Below, piece by piece: positions 57,960-64,000 of a stretch of DNA of 64,000 nt. The stretch comes from Pogostemon cablin (lineage: Eukaryota; Streptophyta; Magnoliopsida; Lamiales; Lamiaceae), in assembly GCA_023678885.1 (NCBI GenBank), contig CM042993.1, positions 3,432,501-3,496,500 of the forward strand, read 5' to 3'. Both the position numbers and the translations under genes were made by a program. How positions within the stretch are numbered: position 1 is the first letter of the stretch; every line of letters starts with the position of its first letter. The notes beneath the pieces were generated by a model that saw nothing but the letters and a program-made list of their open reading frames with translations, was not told where the DNA came from and did no database searches.

Positions 57960-58011
57960 CTGCTCAATTGATCAAGCAAGCCTGTATGAGCTGCTCAATT
58001 GATCAAGCAAG
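57960..58011. repeat. Short direct repeat, 21 bp, 31-bp period
   Basis: CTGCTCAATTGATCAAGCAA occurs twice, at 57960-57980 and 57991-58011, just after the CRK 3' end. Each copy contains the palindrome TTGATCAA. Confidence 0.85.
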
Positions 58012-58459
58012 AGGATAACTTGTACATTAAGGGGGCTCTGGGCGGCTGGGTGGACGAACCACCTTTTTTTACAAGAATAAAAGCTATTATATGGATTGGA
58101 GATTTGGAGTTCTATCAGGTGGCCGAATACTCACTCCCAGTGTTAAACCCGCTTTCCTAATTTATTTGTGTAATATATTTTTTTCAATAAGATTAAAACT
58201 TACTTTAATTTCAAATAGTCACTTTTATTACTTTGACACATAATATTATTTAATTTGCACTTTTATTTGTCATCAAAAGATATTAAAATGCTTAAAAAAA
58301 TAACAAGAAATTTGATTTAAAAAAAATTTCTTAAATAATATTTATGAATCATTAAACGTGGACACCTCTTAGGTTTTTAGGAGGTATAATATTATATTCT
58401 CTCCGTCTCAAGGAAATATAGCAATATTTTACCATTTTAGTTTCTTCTAAGGTAAGATA

Positions 58460-58696
58460 CTCCATCCGTTTCAATGTTTACGTTTGTTTTTTTTTGCACG
58501 TTGATTAAAAAGTATTATATTTAAATAGATAGTGGGTGAAAAAATATAATATTTAATGTGAAGTGGGTAGGTGTATTAGTGTTGGATGATATATTAATTA
58601 TTTTAGGTGAGTCCCATATTCCTAAAAAGGAAAACGTAAACATTGAAATAAGACGCGCAAAATAGAAACGTAAACATTGAAACGGGACGGATGGAG
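58460..58696. mobile_element. Stowaway-like MITE
   Basis: CTCCATCCGTTTCAATGTTT start and AACATTGAAACGGGACGGATGGAG end, TA-flanked, with the subterminal ACGTAAACATTGAAA repeated. Confidence 0.8.
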
Positions 58697-58849
58697 TATA
58701 TATTTCACTCTTTGACAAGTAGAACCTACACAAAACATAATATTTTTATATAGGGTCCACACACAACCCTAATAACTACTCACTATTTAAAAGTTCATAC
58801 ATTAATGATAAATTTAAAATTAAAGTGTATAGTGGCATGACTCAAAAGT

Positions 58850-58921
58850 GGATCCGTGGCGCAATGGTAGCGCGTCTGACTCCAGATCAGAAGGTTGCGT
58901 GTTCGATTCACGTCGGGTTCA
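58850..58921 (+). tRNA. tRNA-Trp (CCA)
   Basis: 72 bases that fold as a cloverleaf: acceptor GGATCCG with CGGGTTC (two G-U pairs), D stem GCGC/GCGC, anticodon stem TCTGA/TCAGA around the loop CTCCAGA (anticodon CCA), and T arm GCGTG-TTCGATT-CACGT. The internal A box (TGGCGCAATGG) and B box (GTTCGATTC) are present, and T-rich sequence for RNA polymerase III termination follows. No intron. Confidence 0.95.
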
Positions 58922-59098
58922 ATCCCCAATTCTTTGGGTTTTTTCTTTTTAATTTTTTTTTAAATAACGCGACTTTAGAAATCGCTGGACTTGTTTGTAG
59001 GTTTTATCATCTTTTTATATGTTTTTTTTTTATCGCGGCGGCGTTCTAAGATATCCCGCCGAAATCTGCAACGACGACGATCACCGCCACCACTCCTA

Positions 59099-60711
59099 AT
59101 GGCGTCGACTCCACTTTCCTTCACATCCGCCTTTCTACAGCGTCCTTCCCAGTCAAAACTCACCCACATTTCGACAGAATTTCATGATTCCACCCATTAC
59201 TCGTTCCCGTCATCGAGAACCCAAGTGCGTGGGGTTTCAGCCAAACCCGTTACAAAACCGGTTCCCAGAAAATCCCGCAAGAAAACCATCGATCCATCTT
59301 CGGAAGTGGAAGACCTAGTTCGCTTGCTCATGAGGAATTTCACGGACAAGCAGCCGTTGGTGCACACACTCAACAAGTATGTGAAGCTTGTCCGAACAGA
59401 GCACTGCTTCATGCTGTTTGAGGAGCTCGGAAAGAGTGATAAGTGGACTCAGTGCCTTGAGGTCTCTCTCTCTCTCCCCTGTGATTATGTTCTACTTATG
59501 AGATTTGAATATTAATTATTGTTACATGTTTCTACCTGCTTTTCCATTTGTCAAGATTCAATTTAAAAGCTGCATTCTTCCTTGGCATGGTTTAGGTATT
59601 TAGATGGATGCAGAAGCAGAGATGGTATATAGCTGATAATGGGGTTTATTCTAAGTTGATATCAGTGATGGGTAGGAAAGGGCAAACTAGAATGGCAATG
59701 TGGCTTTTCTCCGAGATGCGTAATAGTGGTTGTAAGCCTGATACATCTGTTTACAATGCTTTGATTTCTGCCCACCTCCATTCTCGGGATAAAGCCAAGG
59801 CCCTGGCCAAAGCTCTCTCGTATTTTGAGAAGATGAAGGGAATGGAAAGGTGTCAGCCGAGTATTGTGACTTACAACATTCTCTTGAGAGCTTTTGCTCA
59901 GGCGAAAAATGTCGAACAAGCAAATGCTTTGTTCAAGGATCTTGATGAAAGTATGTGTAGTCCTGATATCTACACGTTTAATGGTGTGATGGATGCCTAT
60001 GGGAAGCTGGGGATGATCAAGGAAATGGAGTTGGTGCTCTCCATGATGAAGAGCAAGCAGATAAAACCTGACATTATTACGTTTAATTTGTTGATTGATG
60101 CATATGGGAAAAAGCAAGATTTTGCTAAGATGGAGCAAGTGTTCAAAAGCTTGTTGCTCTCCAAAGAGAAACCAACACTCTCTACATTTAATTCCATGAT
60201 CACAAACTATGGAAGAGCACGGCTCAGGGAGAAAGCAGACTTGGCCTTTGAGAAAATGACTGAGATGGGCTATAGACCAAGCTTCATTACATATGAGAGT
60301 CTGATTATGATGTATGGATACTGTGATTGTGTCTCGAAGGCAAGACAGACATTTGACCAGATAGTGGAGTCAGAAAATGAGAAAAAGGTTTCGACTTTAA
60401 ATGCTATGCTTGATGTCTACTGTATGAATACTTTACCTATGGAAGCACATGAGCTTTTTGAGGGCACACATACCACTCGTACATTCCCAATCCATACCTC
60501 CACTTACAAGCTCCTATACAAGGCTTATACTAAAGCTGATATGAAAGAGCTAATACAGAAATTACTTGTATATATGGATAAAGATGGTATCGTTCCAGAT
60601 AAAAGGTTCTTTTTTGATGCTCTTGGGGCACTTGGATCTTCATCAACGGGAAAGAAGTCTACCACCCGGAAAAGTGGGTTACGCCAACAAGCTCCTCCTG
60701 TAAATGGATAG
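59099..60711 (+). CDS. Chloroplast PPR protein, PPR5 / At4g39620-like
   Basis: Two exons (59099-59461 and 59596-60711, phase-0 GT-AG intron) encode 492 residues. The Ser/Thr-rich N-terminus (MASTPLSFTSAFLQRPSQSK) looks like a plastid transit peptide. A conserved segment (LVRLLMRNFTDKQPLVHTLN, then ELGKSDKWTQCLEVFRWMQK) precedes about eight to nine P-type 35-residue PPR units (VYNALISAHLHSR, TYNILLRAFAQAKN, TFNGVMDAYGKLG, TFNLLIDAYGKKQ, TFNSMITNYGRAR and so on). There is no E or DYW extension, so RNA editing is unlikely. The sequence resembles maize PPR5 / Arabidopsis At4g39620 (EMB2453), which binds and stabilises the plastid tRNA-Gly(UCC) precursor for intron splicing; orthology is from memory of the family and not tested. 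Confidence 0.85.
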
Positions 60712-63700
60712 TTATATAGGGGCGATAGGGTCATTTTATTCTTCTACAGGGGTGTAAGAAAGGTTCCCCTAGTGAAAGAAACAGTAGCGACTTTCATTGG
60801 TGTTAAGTAACACATTTTGCTCAACTTTTCAGACAATTTTGCTGTGCCGTAAATGAGGTATCATTTGTTACTATTGGTCCACAAGACTGATATTATCATA
60901 TTAAGAGCTGCTTTGCTTCATGTCCATTTAGGGAATTTTGAAACAAAGTTTTAATTATTTATAGTTTAAACAACCTAGCTTTTTGGCATGTAATCCTGCA
61001 GGATCAGGGATTTCTTGTTAGTTAAAATGTAAATTTAATCTACACTTCACCTGAAGTTTAAAGTGGCTGAAATTTGTCAACAAAAAATATATGGAAATCT
61101 TCTTTGCAAATTGGCAGTATGGTGTAACACTGTTGAATTCATAATTGATTCCCAGTTTTCATGAGTGTTGTTGTTTCTATTGCCACAGTGAATATCTGAG
61201 AAACTAAAGTGTGTCAGCCTTGAAGATTCTATTGCTCTCTCAGAAGCTAGCATATGTAGAAATGCAAACATCAGATAATAAAGCTGTAAAAAACTTCTTA
61301 ATTTCTGCTATAGGTGGTGTGATATGCATTATGTTATCTACCAACTAACTCAGATTATGAGACCTTCTCCTACCATGCTTCATATATTCTGTTGGCAGGG
61401 AACACACAGTAGCCTAGATTATCTATGTTCATCCATTTGCTGTCAGTGACAGTTTGATTCTTTCAGTTTTTCGTTCATAACAATGGATAATTTTGGAGAC
61501 ATTTGGAATTCTTTACCTCGTTTATTTAGTATATAGGTAAGGAAAATATTTTGCTGGAGTTGAGTTGCAATGTTTTTGCTTGTGCAGCTGTAGTGCTATA
61601 AGCCTTCCATCTGAAAAGTAAGGGATAAACTTTTTTCGGTCCTCATAATATATGAGTTCCATGATGTTTTTTTGGAGAAAGAGGAAGGAAGATTAGTTAT
61701 TATTTTAGTATATTATTACAAGTTAATTATTTCCTGATTTTAGATTATTTAGTTTCCTATTACCTTATTACCTTTGTTTCCAATTCCTGTCATATTAGTA
61801 ATTAGGGTTAGGGTTGTGTTTGTGGGCCTTCAGCCTATTTAAATACCTTGTGTTACTTTAGGGTTTTATCAATAAGAATATTATCTATTTTGCAGCCTTA
61901 ATTGGTTTGTGGCGGAGTTCAAATGATTATTCTTATCTACAGCCTATTGTGATACTCGACATGGTGGGCTTGTTGTCTTATCATGCTTAGGATATTTAAT
62001 CACTTTATCTTTGATGTATTTGGTTATTTATGATTATTAGCATTTTTATTAATTACAAGGATTTAGACCGCTTATACAAGCTAGCATCTACTATCGCTGA
62101 AGCTTGTGATCAATTTCAAAGCCGATTTTAATTTCCTTATCACTGAAATAAATTCAGTTGGAAACTGAAGTGTAGCATATTATTTATGCTTTCTGTATTT
62201 CAAGGTGTAAATCATGCACATTTAGTATGTTTAGACACTTACTGAATCTATCTGTGGAAAACCTATTTGTGTTTGTCCTAATATTCAATTAGAGCACCGC
62301 ACATTTATCAGGTCTGGCATCAGTAATTTTAATGTACGCATGTATTTTTGGAGAAACAGAAACTGGTGATATCTTATTGTTTTAATTTTTAGATTTCTTT
62401 AACACCTCTGGGAAAAACACTAGTTCAGGTGATTGCCAATCCCCAATTCCATGTACATGCATACTAAGATAGGGAGTAGATGACTACATGCATGTGAGGG
62501 TTTGAGAATGTGAGGGTTTGAGAATTTTGTGCACTTGGCGTATTGGTAACTTTATTGCTTCTTCTAATTAACAGAATTGGATTGTCTCATTACATTAGAG
62601 ATGTGTGGCCATTAACCTGTTGCTGGCAACAACTCGCCTACACCTTCATCCAAGGTGCCATTCCTCTCTGATTCTGCATGACTTCTAAAAGTTGCCATTT
62701 GTTCTTTCACCATGCATAATTTCCTCTGTTTTTATGTCAGAGATCGTTACTCCTTTGATGTTTCTCATCTGCAGGTGATTATGTCGGTGATCGATTCGTA
62801 ACTATCCAAGATAGCGCCAGGAAGGCAAGTCCTCTATCAGGTTATCAAAGTGTAGCTTGTGATATTTTACCTCATGTTCTTAAATTTTCCTACTGAAGAA
62901 TGACCAAATTTTGGCCAATTTCTCTTCTTACATAGACCCAACTCACTAAACATTTTCCATATGCACATGTCTTATCTATATGAAGTGCCTTAAAGATGTT
63001 CTACCATATCTGTGACATTTTCAGCATTCCATGTTCATAGCATTTATTTGAATATACTATATATTTTTCCTTACTCATTCTTCTAATTTTCGCTTAATAC
63101 TATAGCACTTCCCATTTTCCTTTTCCTCAAAAAAAAAAAAAAAATCCCTGCTTCAAATAGATTAAACTGGACAAAGTCTCGAGAGACGGAGAGACGTGCT
63201 TACGTGAGACAAGTTAAAGTATGATTGTTATATAGATAGATTATGGTTATTGGTAGTTAAAGTATAGTATTTTTCTAGAGTTTGATGAATAATACATTAA
63301 AGTATGATTTTATGGTTTTGTAATATGATTCAATATAAACATACTCTAACTACCAATAAGCATACTTTACTTATTATACTATAAACCTACTATAATAATG
63401 AGTCAACCAATTTTATATATACTCGTTTCACGAGAGAGCGTCCCATTAAATTGAGGTGCGAATAATTGTCTTGTCATCACAAGATAATTTAATTGGCTTG
63501 AATGTTTGGAAGAAATGTCTATTTTTCCCTTTGACTCTAAATGCCGCACATTTTAAACTCTCCAATATCATTAAATTGTGTGATCCAGAGTCAAATGGTC
63601 CTACCCCACTCCTTATGCCTTAGCCTTATCTACTTTAATAACTTTTTTCTTAAAATTGAATCGGGTTTTATAAAAGACTATGTCATTCAGGCCATTATTA

Positions 63701-64000
63701 TATCTGGTAAAAAATAATCACTTTTGAAATAATAATATAAGTTTACTATTTATTTAAGTAAAAGAATAGTAATAAAAGGTGAATGTATAATGGCTATATA
63801 TATACATGCAATTTTATGAGGGCTTTTGCTCAGACAACATACGATAAAGCAATGCCGTTTGTGAAAAAAAAGAGACCGAAAAAAAAAGAGAGAGAAAGAA
63901 GATTAGTCTGACTCTAAAGAACCAACAAAGAAATTACTCATATGTTGAACTACTGTTGATAGTTTGAAGGATCTCATTTGCAAGTCCGCTCAACTTTGAA
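60712..64000. other. Downstream region without a supported gene
   Basis: The first few hundred bases are probably the PPR 3' UTR. Around 61660-61950 the sequence looks like part of an old LTR or retroelement leader (CAGCCTATTTAAATACCTTG, TTATCAATAAGAATATT), without clear ends. A short inverted repeat lies at 63247-63359. No exon chain can be supported in the remainder. Confidence 0.5.
63247..63359. repeat. Inverted repeat, 19-bp arms
   Basis: TTATTGGTAGTTAAAGTAT (63247-63265) and ATACTCTAACTACCAATAA (63341-63359) are inverse matches with one mismatch, about 75 bases apart. It may be the core of a small MITE; no target duplication was identified. Confidence 0.65.

Larger units (their letters stand above)
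57833..58849. other. Region between CRK pseudogene and tRNA-Trp
   Basis: Mostly AT-rich. It holds a 21-bp direct duplication (CTGCTCAATTGATCAAGCAA at 57960 and 57991) and one MITE (58460-58696). No gene is supported. Confidence 0.6.

Noticed and set aside
58825..59049. 74-codon ORF upstream of the PPR gene
   Set aside because: It overlaps the tRNA-Trp gene and the poly-T terminator; no protein similarity.
58991..59098. Longer N-terminus for the PPR protein
   Set aside because: The in-frame upstream stretch (FIIFLYVFFLSRRR) comes from the tRNA terminator and leader; the Met at 59099 starts a typical transit peptide.
61660..61950. Solo LTR
   Set aside because: The internal look (TATTTAAATA box, AATAAGAATATT) is suggestive, but I could not find TG/CA ends with a 5-bp duplication.

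Overview
This is a 64 kb piece of nuclear genome from a flowering plant. The evidence is intron-rich genes with GT-AG junctions, AT-rich intergenic DNA packed with Stowaway-like MITEs, Ty1-copia retrotransposons primed by initiator tRNA-Met, and plant-only families (XLG G protein, CYP82 P450, B3/REM factors, DUF26 receptor kinase, organellar PPR). The CYP82D-type P450s fit an asterid, perhaps Lamiales/Lamiaceae, but the species cannot be fixed from sequence alone. All exon joins below were read by eye from splice signals and frame continuity, without transcripts.

Layout. 1-8518 (-): 5' two-thirds or so of a VPS13/chorein lipid-transfer protein gene, running off the left edge. 9949-11343 (+): intronless seven-bladed WD40 protein of the JINGUBANG type, divergent from VPS13. 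11.3-20.4 kb: gene-free AT-rich DNA with nested MITEs, an inverted pair of foldback elements, a telomere-motif-rich tandem array and a larger TIR element. 20930-25322 (+): extra-large G-alpha protein (XLG), eight exons. 25.7-29.2 kb (-): a CYP82D-like tandem pair, one wrecked copy and one intact copy. 29.4-40.5 kb (-): four tandem B3-domain genes of two types (a/d with six exons, b/c with four); a has an in-frame stop and b a one-base insertion in exon 1, while c and d look intact. A LINE remnant with a nested 9-bp-TSD element lies between b and c. 40.5-44.3 kb: a MITE cluster, one copy sitting inside a palindrome.

44.3-57.8 kb is the most structured region: a cysteine-rich receptor-like kinase (CRK) gene split by two independent copia insertions. 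Copia A (TSD GAGCC, exon 1) is a deletion derivative keeping one fused gag-protease-RNase H-tail ORF; its 3' LTR was later hit by a hAT element (8-bp TSD) carrying an exostosin/GT47 gene fragment. Copia B (TSD CATAG) is full length with almost identical LTRs and landed exactly on a CRK splice donor. The CRK also has small frameshifts of its own.

58850-58921: nuclear tRNA-Trp(CCA). 59099-60711 (+): a chloroplast-type PPR protein resembling PPR5/At4g39620. 60.7-64 kb: no gene that I can support.

The genes are unrelated in function; the window reads as ordinary conserved genes interspersed with young tandem-duplicate families and a transposon-hit locus. I found no convincing new biological system. 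The best leads are the nested-transposon history of the CRK locus and the gene-carrying hAT element.
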